DNA of 64,000 nucleotides from Punica granatum (lineage: Eukaryota; Streptophyta; Magnoliopsida; Myrtales; Lythraceae). The translations under genes were made by a program, and so were the position numbers. Shown piece after piece: positions 1 through 12,500 of this stretch. Below the pieces are notes generated by a model that made no database searches, was not told the DNA's origin, and saw only the letters and a list, made by a program, of their open reading frames with translations. The DNA is taken from contig NC_045130.1 in NCBI RefSeq assembly GCF_007655135.1, positions 38,622,605-38,686,604 on the forward strand, given 5' to 3'. How positions within the stretch are numbered: the first letter of the stretch is position 1; every line of letters starts with the position of its first letter.

Positions 1-1241
1 AGCACGCAAGGTAATTGCTCTATGTTTCTCTTGCCTGCATATTGCTGTTGAATGAGAGGTTGGATATATGGCCTTTGTTCATACTTTTAATTCCTAAATG
101 GAGTACAGCTATGTAATTCCATGAAGCTGTCCAGATCAGAAAAATGGTATGACTGAGTGGATCTCTGGATATACATATTGCCCTAACTTGTTTTAACTGC
201 ATGTAGTCTTTATTAACCAGGAGAAATGGGAAACCAAGTGGATCAGCTATTTCTATGTTTATTTGTTTCTATTTCGATAGACATATATATTACTCGAACA
301 TCTCACAAGAATTCACTTAACCTCTCTAATTCTTGGAGCTAATTCTTCACCATCTTCATGATGCTTTACTCTTTTGTGGACAACACTATTGACAGCAACT
401 GCAATGTATTTTTCTTTTGCAGAAAGTGAGGACGTTTCAGGAGCTTCGCGACATGACCCTCGATGAGCGAGCAGAATTGCTCACTCTGGTAGCAGGATTC
501 TCCTCAACAGAAGTACAAGATGTAGAGAGGGTGCTTGAAATGATGCCTTCCCTTACTGTAGAAGTCACCTGCGAGACTGGAGGAGAAGAAGGAATTCAGG
601 AGGGTGATTTGGTCACTGTTCACGCTTGGGTTACCCTCGAGAGGACTAATGGACTTGTGGGTGCCCTCCCTCATGCTCCATACTACCCATTCCAGAAGGA
701 AGAGAACTTCTGGTTCCTTCTCGCAGAACCCACCTCGAATAATGTATGGTTCTCCCAGAAGGTAAATTTCATGGACGAGGCTGCTGCTATTACTGCAGCT
801 TCTAAGGCGATTGAAGAGACGATGGAGGGATCTGGTGCAGATGTGAAGGAGACAAGTCGGGCAGTCCGGGAAGCTGTCGAGAAGGTTCGTGCAGGCTCGA
901 GGCTGGTCTTGGGCAAGTTCTTGGCCCCACCAGAGGGGAACTATAGCTTGGTCTGTCACTGCGTGTGTGATTCCTGGATTGGCTGCGATAAGAAAGTGAA
1001 CCTGAAGGTGAAGGTTCTGAAGCGGACCCGGGCAGGAACTCGTGGTGGGGCTGCAGCAGAAGAGGCAGTCATGGACGATGGTATTGAAGAGGAAGAGGAG
1101 ATTGAGGAGGAGGAGGATTACGAGAGCGAGTACAGTGAAGACGAGGCCGATAAACTGGATACAAAGAAGAAGTCCGTTGCCAATGGGAAAGTCACCGCGA
1201 AGGGCTCAAGCTCAGAAGGCTCGGGATCAGATGAAGAGTGA
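1..1241 (+). CDS. ERDJ2: DnaJ protein ERDJ2 / SEC63 homologue, 3' part
   Basis: This is the C-terminal part of a SEC63-type J protein of the endoplasmic reticulum membrane, which works with the SEC61 translocon and BiP in protein import. The gene starts outside the window. Bases 1-10 look like the tail of one exon (reading A-R-K, followed by a GTAATT donor), then an intron runs to 422, and the last exon spans 423-1241. The exon begins [12 protein letters not shown] and carries the end of the SEC63/Brl domain ([35 protein letters not shown]). A very acidic tail (runs of E and D) ends in GSGSDEE. The domain order and acidic tail match plant ERDJ2 proteins closely. Whether this is the A or B paralogue cannot be told from this part alone. 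Its neighbour, an EMB1417-like gene, favours ERDJ2B by synteny. Confidence 0.93.
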
Positions 1242-1596
1242 TGACTTAGAAACAGAGTTCAATTTTCCCATTTTTTTGTCAGAGAGAGAAACGATAGAAT
1301 TGCTTTTTGTACTCTAATTTTGTTGTTAAATGGACTACATAATGTACTGTGCTCAGGATAGTTTCTTGTAGGCCTCGAGTTTCTCAATAAGTTATAATCT
1401 TCTGCAAATTCCTTTCTTCTATACTTTCCCTTCAATAAGTTGGTATACATTTCTTGCAAGCGGTTTATGAGTCGGGTATATATCTTGAGCCATTCAACGG
1501 GAGAATATCGGAACGCATAACAATGATGACAGACGGGATAAAACTTGAATAACATCACTCGTGTGCATATGTTAAATTGTCACAATGAGGAACTGA
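1242..1596. other. Convergent 3' spacer
   Basis: This is the 355-bp tail-to-tail spacer between the ERDJ2 gene (+) and the PPR gene (-). It must hold both 3' untranslated regions and poly(A) sites. I see no other coding or repeat signal. Confidence 0.6.
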
Positions 1597-3054
1597 TTAC
1601 AATGTTTCTCCCCGCTCATCACCTTGGTTCGATATTGAATTAGACTCATCAGGAAGTTTGTCTCCTCGATCTGAGCTCGTTCCTTCATCCTCGGTGATTT
1701 CTTCCTCTCCACTTTCCTGCTCATTCAGTTGCTCTAAATCAACAGATGCTCCGTCACCATTCCCGATTTGTGCTCTCCTCATGCTATTGGAATCATATAG
1801 CTTGTCACTTCGTACTCTCACTCGCTTCCCTTTGATGTACCGATACTCCCATTTGGGTGGTGGGTATTTCTTGTTTAATTTGTCGTACTTGTCGAGCATA
1901 CCTAGTTGCTGGAATACCTTTCCCATCATTGAAACGGTCGAAACAGTAGGCCGGACACCAAGTTCTTCCATGTCAGCAAATATCTAGCATAAAAGGTGAA
2001 GTGGTTATATTCTTGAGATCTTTGACCTTTAAAAACAGAGAAAAGGGGATCTTCTCCATGGACATTATACGAACAGGCAAAGCAAAGTGGAGATTTCAGC
2101 AGAATACCTCGAACATCTTCTCATGCATCCCTCTCTTGTGATAGACAGATATCATTTTGTCGAAGAAAATGCGAGGTGTAGCTTCAAGGCTATCAGAGAA
2201 TATCTTATTCCAGAGCTCCTCAGCCTCATCGAGCCTCCCATCTTCCGCTAATGCATTTAGCAGTGTGAAATAGCTTCCCATCGTCCTTCCTTGACCTTTG
2301 CTTAGCATCCACTTGGTCACCTAATGCCCAAACGATTCACTTCATGGTTCTCGACAGAAATAAGTGAACAAGTGAAACGGGAAGCATACCTGTATTATCC
2401 GCTTCCATTCATTTTGCTTTTCGAGAGTCTTCAGGGCTTTCTTCACTGTGATTACAGGGAACTCCAACTCCCACGCAATGAAGGAATCGAGCGCCCCATA
2501 CACTTCCTCTTTTACATTCGACAACCCTTTAACCTGCAAACATCAAAACGTAACAAAAGCACCTACTTGAATACTTTCCCAAGCACATTCGTTCTCCACG
2601 AGATGTGAAGGCTTAAAAATAAGTCACAAGGAAATTCTTTTCGGCTCTTACGCATTCTACAAGCTTTGCGGATTTGGAGACAGTCCCAATTCTCTTTCTC
2701 GACTTCCATACTCGAGGATACCTCGGCCGAGGACCTTTTGCAGCACATAACTGATAGTTATCGAAATCTCAGAGGTAAGAAAACGAAGCTCGTAACTATC
2801 AATACTCTGATAAAAACCCGAACTAGCTGTATAAAACAGAACAGCTCGCTGGAATTTTCCTATTTTCTACTCCAACCAGTCCCGGCTATCTTTCTCAGAG
2901 TTAAGCTCGACAAGTGACCCGACAAGCACGAATGTAAGCAGCTAAATTATCAAGGAGGGATCCTTACCACAACGCATCTGGTGCTTCTGAATATCTCAGC
3001 TGAGTCGCACCTTCGAGTTATCAATGGAAGAACAGAGTGTCTCAAACTAAGCAT
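1597..3054 (-). CDS. EMB1417: PPR protein, EMB1417 (At4g21190)-like, organellar
   Basis: This is a small P-class pentatricopeptide-repeat protein, a family that binds organellar RNA. I resolved five exons with all junctions in phase 0: 2968-3054, 2652-2750, 2390-2533, 2108-2320 and 1597-1983. They sum to 930 bases, or 309 aa. The first exon encodes [18 protein letters not shown], an R/S-rich, acid-poor leader typical of an organelle targeting peptide. Exons 2-4 carry the conserved core ([50 protein letters not shown]). The last exon has [19 protein letters not shown] and an acidic, serine-rich tail. The first exon was chosen because it gives a Met, a leader and a phase-0 join. An ATG at 2748 is in the wrong frame for the core. 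EMB1417 loss in Arabidopsis is embryo-lethal (known of the family). The targeted organelle is an inference. Confidence 0.88.
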
Positions 3055-4200
3055 CCTGAAATTCAAAAGAGAAGAATTGAAAGCTTAAGAGGAGCTCAAC
3101 CAGCTGCTTCCACAAAAAATTCCGCGTCCCATCGATTGCGCTTCCGACAAATGAAACTGGAGATTACACCGCCATTTAACAGTGTCTTCCTCGAGCTTGA
3201 AGAGGGCGTCACAGAATTACCGGCTTGGGCTTGAGGTGAGTATCAATCGCAGAGACGAACCTCACTGGATTGAGCTTTCTCTCTTCTTTTATTATTATTC
3301 TTTTTCTACTCGAATTTATTTTCCCTTATTCCTTTTCCCAGTAGATCTGTTCCTTTTAGTTTTTGCTGTGGATGAAGGTTGGCCCAAAGTTAGGCCGATG
3401 GGCTTGGGCCCGTGCGATCCCAACTAGGAATTATACGGAATTTCCATCCTATTCATTATTAATTTATTTATACAAACAAAGAAAAGTACAATAAATATAA
3501 AGCAAAGTTTCGTGATTCATCCTTTAGTGTGCTGAAAATCACATTTGATGCAAAAGATGTATGATGATGTAATTAGATCATATGAATATAAGATGGATTC
3601 TTTTTACATACGATACGACGACATAACTTGTAAATATAGTCATCAGTTGCTCGGTGCAAATCAGTTGGCCCATGTGACCAACTCTTACATGTAAAAGTAT
3701 GACGGGGAAGCGCTCTAGTGCTCGAGAGGATCAATTTATTTATTGAAATATAGCTCGATGTCATGGTTCTATTGTTTCGTGATATGGACGAGCCGGTGCT
3801 CCCGGAAATAGCCCATAATTTCCGAGACTACGTGGGGACCGCGACTTGAACCGGCGTAAAAGAGTGGCTTGGGATTGGGATGAGTCGATTCTAATCTTAC
3901 CGTGGTCCAACTCCAAAGGCCAATCCGAAACAAAAATATCGTCAGCTCCCCTAACCCCGAAACGGCGTCGTCTGCGGCAAATGGAAGACGAACAACATCA
4001 CCTCATCCGCAAATACAGCGCCAGAGCTGCTTCCTCACGCTCGCTCACCAGGACAGACATAGAGGCGGAAGGAAGCGAAGGAGAAGAGAATGGTTGTTCA
4101 TCTCTCTCCCCTCCTCCTCCTCCTCCTCCTCCCCGTTCCTCCGAGCGAGCAGTGATCGCTCCCCATTGGAGCAGAGAGGAACTCCGCCGACGGATCGACG
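3055..4200. promoter_or_regulatory. Divergent promoter region (PPR gene / At3g49140-like gene)
   Basis: This 1.15-kb head-to-head spacer separates two divergently transcribed genes, so it should hold both promoters. Toward the right gene there is a CT-rich tract with repeated CTC units near 4111-4133, typical of plant 5' untranslated regions. ORFs across 3846-4204 lie in this low-complexity leader and match nothing I recognise. No clear TATA box was assigned. Confidence 0.45.
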
Positions 4201-7200
4201 ATGATGATCGAGTCCGCCATGGCCCTTCGGTTCCCCGCCGGCTCGAGCTTCTGCTCCTCTTCCGCCTTCCCCTGTAACTCTCCTTTCTCATCCTCACTTT
4301 CGGTTTGTCGGCGAAAATGCGACTCGAACTTGCTTCTTCTTCTTCCTCCTCCTCCTGAGCTTCTCATCTGCGCGTTCCTTCTAGTTTTCTCACGTTTTCT
4401 CAGCTGCCAGATAAGGAGCAGTGTGGTACGCTTTGATCGTTGGAACTAAATTTGAAAACTCTCGTTGTATGCAGGTTACCGTTCACTTCTGAGCTCGGAC
4501 GAGCACGCCGGAGTCCACGTCAGCTCCCGTCGGATTTCACACTCCAGCTGCTTTGACATGCCGTGGTACTGATTCCGGTTCTTTTCGTATAGCATACGTC
4601 GATGAAATTGCTCTTAGACATTGTATATACTGCTATTTGGATGTGGAGAGTTTGAGATTGCTGGACTTGTACAGTTATCATAGAGTAAATGGCGGCGGCG
4701 GCGGCAGTTCTATTTCGAGGAGGAAGAACCTCGCGAGGAACAAAGTAAGAGCTACTGCGGAGCATTTAGGTTCAGCATCTGATCCGATTAAGTACAATGG
4801 GAGGGCGGGGTACCATCCGTTTGAGGACGTTGCCGAATTAGCATCAGGTGGTGCTGGAGATGCTAGGCTTACAACCGCAGAAACTGTGCGGACCGTTGTC
4901 GAGGTACTACGTTACATCCATTATGAAATTTCAACCATGTCACAGGAGGGGCTATTTGTTTGTGGAGCTGATATTGCAATTAGTGTGTCTCGTTCAGGTG
5001 AACAGTAAAGCTACACTGCTGTTCTCTGGTGTGGTTGGTGATGAAGTCCACGAAAATATTCTTTGGCCCGATTTGCCTTATGCAACTGATGAGCATGGGA
5101 GTAAGTATTTGGATCATTTTAATTTGGAGTCAGCTGACTGCAGTGTTTTCTGTTTGAGATTTATGTCTTGGTATGCTGCAGATATATATTTCCAGGTGAA
5201 CAATGACGAGGATATTATGCGAGCATTAGCATCAGACACGCATATGGTGGTACGGAATTTACTTTTGCACATCTCTGGAGAATGGATATTGATTTATACT
5301 TGGAAGTTTGCTCTCCAATAGTAGTTCCTTCTCTATGCCTCACCATAGATTGTGAACAAGGCATGCATAACCTCACAATGCTTGGGTTCGGATCACTCTC
5401 CCCGCTTACTTGGTTGTCCTATGATGCACTGTTTTGGGTTTAAATGCTGGAACTGTAATATGTAATCCCAGTACTTCAACTAGCAAAAGCAATTTTATTA
5501 GAGAATTAGGAAAGGGCGTCTTCTTCATGCAGACCATTGTTTTTCCCCTTTTCTCTTGTTTTTTATTCATGATACGAAACTCAGTCCACTAGTACTTCTG
5601 TGTACAGTCTTTTCGCAAGTGTTTTTTACTAAGGTTTGACAACTGATGTTATCTTGTACAATTTGCAGCATGTAATTATAGGCTTGGACACCATGGAAAT
5701 GATGAATGACATCGAAATATCAGGTCCTGCAGAAATTGATTTCGGAATCGAAGAAATCGGGGAGGAAGATAGTGATTTTGAAGAAGATGGTGAGGATGAC
5801 GATGCTGAAGATGATGACTACGAAGAGGTGTATATATTTATCTCTCTTGTACTGCCTAAATTTTTCAAGCGGCAATATTATCTTTATCGGGTTTTGACTG
5901 CGGTCACTGATTAATATATGTAGGATTGGGTGTCTGTTCTTGAAGATGAAGATGATCTTGATGAATCTGATGGGAATCTTGGAGACTGGGCAAAGTTGGA
6001 TACTATGCATTATTCTCATCCTATGTACTTTGCAAAGAAGTTGGCTGAGGTAATTATGCTTTGCAATTATTCTAACAGAAACCGTGAAGATTCTGCTCTG
6101 TCAACGTAGCATAACCTGAAGGTGCAGATTTCAACCTAAAGCTGTTGCAGAGGAGAGTTTGTGTGTTTTTATGATAACCAGTAGAACATGATATGTTAAA
6201 TGATAATTTTCACTTGGTAAGTTGGTAATGCCACTATCCATTTACATTTGGTTTTAGGTTGCCTCGGATGACCCTATCGATTGTATGGAACGACCTCCAG
6301 TTGGTATTGTCATTCATGGCCTTTTAAGACCAGCACTCATTGAAGAGAAGTCAGTCATTCAGAAGCTTTTATCTGGCCATAATTCCAGTGCTGATGTAAA
6401 TAATGTCGAAGTTATTGTAGACAGCAAATTAGAAGATTCTGGTACGAGTGGCCAGAGTCAAGCACCAGTATCATTTGGAGATGGCTCAATGGGGGTAGAG
6501 GAATTGGAAAAGGATGAAAACCTGAAGAAGGACACGTCATTTTACAAGCTGGAGATGATTAAAATCCAGCTGCTTTCGGTACACGGACATCCAGTATGGC
6601 TTTAACCTTTTGATCTTTACGAATGATTGAGCATGAAGCTAAAAAAATTCAAACATATTCGGTTTTTAATTACCACATATGAGAGTGAATGTTTTTGATA
6701 GATGAAATCAGTTGCATTCTCATGCATTATTTCATTTCGTGAAATCCGCAAATAAATGACGTAGGACTTCTTATCTCATTGCGTAAATTCAAGAATTGCA
6801 GTCCAGGTGCCCCTATAGTCTGATGAATATCTAGTGTGACATGATATCTTTCTTTTGGATCGTAGATCCATATAGCTGCTTCTTCATTTCTCTGATAGCC
6901 AAATCAAATTAGAAATTCAGTCAGGATTTGGATCTTAAAATTTGATCTCTCAATCCTCTGAATTGGTTTTCTGAAAAAGCTATGAAAGCGGTTTCTAAAT
7001 GCCTGAGGTTTTACCTTCAAGTTGATTTTAGGTAGGAATAAAATGTGTATCTATGTAGTATTGCTGACCGTACAGACGCCCTTTTTTTATGATTGACTGT
7101 CTGAGAACTATGATTTGTTTGGTTAAGTTTTCAAATTAAAAATTTTCGTCAGCTTTTTATTTTACATCTCATTAATTTCTGTCTTCTTGAGACCGTTCAG

Positions 7201-8079
7201 AATATTATTGAAGTAGAGGATTACAGGAGAGCGAGGCCTGATTCCATTGCTCCCTCCGCTGCTAAAATCATGTCTCGCTTAAAAGCTGGCGGAGAGAAGA
7301 CTGGACAAGCCCTCAAATCCTTGTGTTGGAGATCTAAGGGCATTCAAGTGGAGGTAAAAACTCGAACTCTTCAAGTATGATCTTAACACAAAGAACATCT
7401 TAACACAGATTAAGCGCAAACTTTTCTACTCCTGTCCTGTGTCATAACTTTCACATTTCATCACCAACGCTGCTTAAATAGCCGCTTTTAACGTTTTCCC
7501 TTGTAGCACTGAGAAACTTAGGGGGGAGAGAGTACCATCTTTGCTTCAACTGAAGCCTGTCTATGATATATTCCTTTTGTATAAACTAACAATCGATGTG
7601 TACCCACAGACGAGCTAAAGTATCTCTTAGTTTCTATAAGGATTTTCTTCTTGGCCAAATACGTAATTGATAATGCAAGACAAATTTATTCAAATCATAC
7701 TTGCTGAAATCTCAGGAGGCTATGATTACTGGCATCGATGCCCTGGGCTTTGACATGAGGGTTTGTTCAGGAACACAGCTTCAAACGTTACGCTTTGCAT
7801 TTGAGACCAGGGTATCTAATCCTATTTTACTTAACAGTTAGCGCCGGAATTTTTTTCTTTGATTCGAAATGCCAGGTCCTCTTTCCATGCAATTGTTCGC
7901 TCGAGAATTGGCTTTGTATGTCTTCATGTCAATGGAAAAACAAACTTTATTTGTGAACAATTTTGTCGTTGCAGGCCACTTCAGAATATAGTGCTGAGAG
8001 GCAACTCAACGATCTTTTATTTCCGAGGATCCAACACAAGACACAAAAAAAGAGGCAGACCCGTCAAAATGAATGGTAA
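4201..8079 (+). CDS. At3g49140-like plastid protein (FMN-binding split-barrel/DUF2470 type)
   Basis: This is a plant protein of the At3g49140/At5g24060 family. It is often labelled a PPR protein in databases, but no PPR repeats are visible. Proposed exons are 4201-4273, 4524-4903, 4998-5100, 5182-5249, 5669-5827, 5924-6049, 6258-6593, 7201-7353, 7716-7811 and 7975-8079, giving about 532 aa in one frame. The N-terminus (MMIESAMALRFPAGSSFCSS) looks like a transit peptide. The core holds YNGRAGYHPFEDVAEL, RLTTAETVRTVVEVNSKATL, and a very acidic stretch (EEDSDFEEDGEDDDAEDDD). The C-terminal part has YRRARPDSIAPSAAKIMSRL and RATSEYSAERQLNDLLFPR, resembling HugZ/DUF2470-type heme-related folds. Function is not established. 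The first junction (4273/4524) is the least certain. It was chosen because it avoids a stop at 4490 and joins in phase. Confidence 0.8.
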
Positions 8080-9503
8080 CTCAATGAGCTAGTTAGTGCA
8101 TCAATTATTTATTGTACCATATTTGTTGATTTTGCTGATCGGCAGTAAATCAATTAAGCTCTTCCTTCTCATGCTTTGTTGCAAGAAATGGGGTATTGTA
8201 TTTCGTTCTTTTCTTCAGTTGTTTGCTTTGTCTGAGCAACCACCATTCATTCAATCGGTTTTGTGGCATTGCTTTGATTAACTACCAACTGACATTTGTA
8301 CTGTAGGACCCAATCATGGGCCTCGCCGGATGTCCGGCTCTGCTGGATCGGCTCAGACCGAACAGCGTCCATTGACCATTGGGATTGAGCCTGTAAAAAG
8401 TATCGGGCTAATCCAGATTGGTTCCAGGCCCAACTAGGTAGGTTGCCATATTTTGGGTTGGCACTTTGGTGGGCTCGGACTAATCCAGAATGCCCGGGTG
8501 TGAATGTCATGGCGTGCCCTTTACCCCTTAATTGTCAAAATTCCAATTGTCGATCAAAATGGGTGGTACTTTTGACTCTGGGGGGTGGGTGCTCGTTGGG
8601 AGTCTTTTAACCCCCCCAATCCTGACGGTCTCTAAGGGTCAACAATGACCTTTTAGATTTGAGATGTTGAGATCCTTGTTGTCGAACGAAATTGGGATCT
8701 CAAGTCTGAAGGGGTGGGGGACCTGGCCAACACCTTAGAGATCATTGATGATGACGTTGCTCGGGAGGTGGAGGTGGAGGTGGAGGTGGAGGCGGCGGCC
8801 AGATCGAAGACCTTTACCACCCTCTCCCTCTCCTTGCACTCTGGGTACTGTCTGAGACGTGGTCGAGGAAAATAAAGGAAAAAAGAGAATTCCTAATAAA
8901 AATCTGAGGAAGATTACCGAGAAATAGAGCTTCTGCGCATCTTTTTATTTACAACAGAAACCTCGAAAAAAAAGGCAAATAGGCTGACAAGGACGCTAAA
9001 TCGATCATGCAAAGGACTACGGAAGATTATATTGTCCCAACCAACGTATCCCGAAGTGAACTGTCATGCTGTCAAAGAATAACATCTCTTCGGCCTGTGT
9101 GAAATGATAGCCACGTGGCACATCTGCATCTTATTGCTTCAATGAAAAAGACGACGTGCAATGAGTTCTCCTTTTTACAGAATTTATTGTCAATCCTACC
9201 AGTGAGTGAGCAAGTTGAAGTCACGCTGAGGCCACAGCCACAGCCACAGCAGGAATAAGGGGGGAACTGGTATATCCCCCGAAACTCAATAATTTCATTG
9301 ATGGCATTTCCTGACAAGGCAAACCTGCAATAATAATAACGCTGCCGCAATTCATTCGGTATCCTAAATATCGGCTCACTTTGTTCAGCCAATAAATAAG
9401 AAGCTGTCACTCAAGTTGTTGTCGAGTGGAACATGGATACTCTCGGCTTTGGTTGCAGCGGAAGAACCAACCCATTTCTTCCCAGAGCATGCTTTAATTT
9501 GAA
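8080..9503. other. Spacer with GGAGGT microsatellite
   Basis: This spacer lies between the At3g49140-like gene (+) and PrimPol (-). It holds both 3' ends and a GC-richer patch at about 8290-8880 that does not encode anything I recognise. A purine repeat of GGAGGT units sits at about 8764-8793. The ORFs in 8247-8510 and 9072-9410 show no family motif. Confidence 0.5.
8764..8793. repeat. (GGAGGT)n-type microsatellite
   Basis: Five near-perfect GGAGGT units are followed by GGCGGC. The strand is strongly purine-biased. It lies in the spacer downstream of both flanking genes. Confidence 0.8.
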
Positions 9504-12500
9504 CTAGCCTGCGGTACTTTCTAAGGCTGTCCACCGATCTGCATTGTCATCCTCGTTACTGCTTTCCTGCACGATGCACGTCAAAGATGAAGTACAACAC
9601 ATGTACTATCATTAAAGACGAAAACTACTTTGAAAAATATTTGGCCCCCATTTTTTTCTCCTGATGAAAATAACCTGATCGGCACCTTCTCTGGAAAAAT
9701 TATACGCAAAACAAATACTAGACCTGGTTCTACATTGCATATCCTAGGAAATTCATGTAGACGAATATAGGAAAACTTGGTTTGAGAGAGGAATGCCTAA
9801 ACGTAGTTTCGCCTTACAGGAAAATTGTGTTTTAGGAAAAGATACGGAAAGCCAACAGTACGATAAACTTTGATGCGAATGAATCATTTGCAATCCCATG
9901 TCTTTAAGAAAACAGTAACGAGATTGCAGCAAGTGATGCGTGTAAAGAGCAGGAGCAGATTAACTAGCCTTCTTTCCAAGTTCGAAGATCTGGTGTTGCG
10001 TTTCGATATCATTGGCAACTCTTACTGCTTCCAGCCACCAAGAATCTAGAGGAGAGCTCTCGATGGTACTTTCATTACAGGGAAGCGAATCTTCAGTCGA
10101 ATTGGCAGGGTTGCTAATATGCCGTGAATCAAAGAAAACTGAAAGATCGGGAATGGCATCTTCTGGGACTGGTCTTAGGGGAGACCGGTAACCTGGGAAT
10201 ACACCGACTCCAGTTAGTCACATGAAAAGGGTTTGTGATTGTTGAATTATATGTTCCATACCTCTGCAATCAGGATCATGACATTTCTGATAATATGCAG
10301 CCGTGTACAGGTCAACAACATAAATGACTGCACTCAGTGAAATTAAGGGAGAAATCAGATCATCTGTCACGGTTTAAATATACCAAAACTTCTATAAATA
10401 AAAGAAGCAGGAATTCCCAATGGGTGACATACTGTGATTGCTCTTATGCTCTCTGCCTATTCGCTCACAGAATCTATTTCTGGACATACTATAGACCATG
10501 AGCCCATGCTCTGAGAACCAGTACCAGCTTCGTACTTGGCCTACCAACACAGCATATGTAAACACAGAGACATAAGAATCAATAAAAATTTGAAGGACAA
10601 ACTTACAGGAAATAGTTTATCATCCAATAATCACCGAGTTTCTCAGTCAAACAGGCAGAAAACACACTTTACGCGGTTAAAAGAAATTAAACCAGTACCT
10701 GATACTGTTCCAATGGAGGCCACAGATTCTATGAATTTGTCCAATGCTGAGAATGGGGACTTTCCCATCAAATAGGCTACTGATGCATTGCTAGTGGAGA
10801 CATTCAAATCAAATTCTTGTGATAAACGATACTGATTTCTGAAATTGCCATTGATCTGCTGGAGGAAAATTCCATTGTCAAGAACAAAACAAGTAAACTC
10901 ATAAAAGGAGTGAACTGAACTGGCTTATAGTTTGATGACTTATTCAATTGATGTAACGACCTCTGTATCAAATCTGAGCGTCTTTGCACAATCCAGCTCC
11001 GCCTTGCAAACCAAGAGCTTCTCGCAATCAGAGTCCATGTTGCAGATTAGGGAGGCCATGAACGTATTTTCTTCACTCTGTAACATGCAAGAGATTTATT
11101 AAGAACCAAATAAATCAATGTAACGCAACCAGTAATTGAAAGTTCGACAAAATTTGACCCTTCATCTTAAAATAGAGAATTATCTGCAGCATCCTGCAAG
11201 AACTTACCATGCCCGTACATTTAAAACGCTTCGTAGGGAGAAGGAAAGCAGACTTCCCTGCTTTTGATGATAAAGCCAACCGAAAGCAACGGTTTCTAGA
11301 GTAGACAGCAGTGTCCACAAATATAGGGGTTGTGGATACCGAGGGGCTTGAATCTTTTTTGATGTATAGTTTTTCATATATCTGATCATACTCCTTCGCA
11401 GTTGAAATCCAAGAGCATACCTTACAAGTAATCACAACACAATGGTTAAGATATTTAGTCAGCTGCTTAATGGAGAATTGTATCAAACAAAATCGAGAGA
11501 AAATAAAGCAGTTTTCATAGTTATGAAAGACAAGACTGAAAATACTGAAAACTAATTCTCACCAGAGCATACCTCTGTAACAAAAGCGCCAACATGAGAG
11601 TTGTCCTTAAAAGCCAACTTCGGAATGCGTATGACAAGATGGCGGGAAAACTTTTCTGTGTATAGATACTACTGTTATTTATACCAAAAAAAACCTAACC
11701 AAAAAAAGTTGCGTCATAAGTCTATAATTCATAAACAGGAATACACAATTCAATTGTAACAAATGAACTCCCTCTGGTGATTGCCCTCCAATATCGAGGA
11801 GTTCTTCACTTATATAGGCATATTAATACTGACAGCCATTCTTCTATAAAAAGAAGATTCAGATGGCGAATTTTGACCTCGTTCAGAAGGAACTAGGGAA
11901 AAAGTAGCGAAATTCTATATGGCTTTACAATGTGAACCTCCTAAGGTCAATCAGTATAATTGCAGTGTTGACTGCCAACAATGTTCTTTCAGTTACTCCA
12001 GAGACCAGACCTAGCTCACGCCAGGTCCGCCATGTGAGCAGAGACAGTTGTACGGCTGACACCTAGATGAAATATCTAAACTGAAGACAGAAGCACAAAA
12101 TAGAGCATCATGTGTCCACATTAGTGCTTGTGTTTGTCCTGGAAGACTACCATATATCACAGTTGAAAAACTTAAAATTTCTTTAGCCTAAGAATACACC
12201 ATACCTTCAGTCGAGGAATCAAGCTCTATGACCCATTCCTGATTTCCTTGGATAGAGTACTTGTCATTTAACACCTTTAAAACAACTGATATCAAAAGCT
12301 CTACCATCTCATCCCCCTTTTTCTCAGGATTCTCTTTCTTACTGTACTCCAAATCAAAGTACAAATGACAAGGCACTCCCTGGAAATGAAAGCAGAAGCA
12401 TTGTTAGCAAATTTAAATCCCAAAATTAGCACTAGTTGGATCTAGCATAACTGCAAAAAGTTAAAGTGTAGATGCTCTCACCTCTTGAATAACTTCATAA

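Noticed and set aside
504..959. 151-aa minus-strand ORF inside the ERDJ2 exon
   Set aside because: It lies antisense to a clearly conserved exon and has no motif of its own.
2563..2748. ATG at 2748 as the start of the PPR protein
   Set aside because: It is out of frame with the conserved KSAKLVEC core. The exon at 2968-3054 gives a leader and an in-phase join.
3846..4367. Overlapping ORFs of 82-143 aa on both strands near 4 kb
   Set aside because: They come from CT-rich leader sequence (poly-Pro, poly-Gly and poly-Ser readings). Only the frame beginning at 4201 continues into conserved exons.
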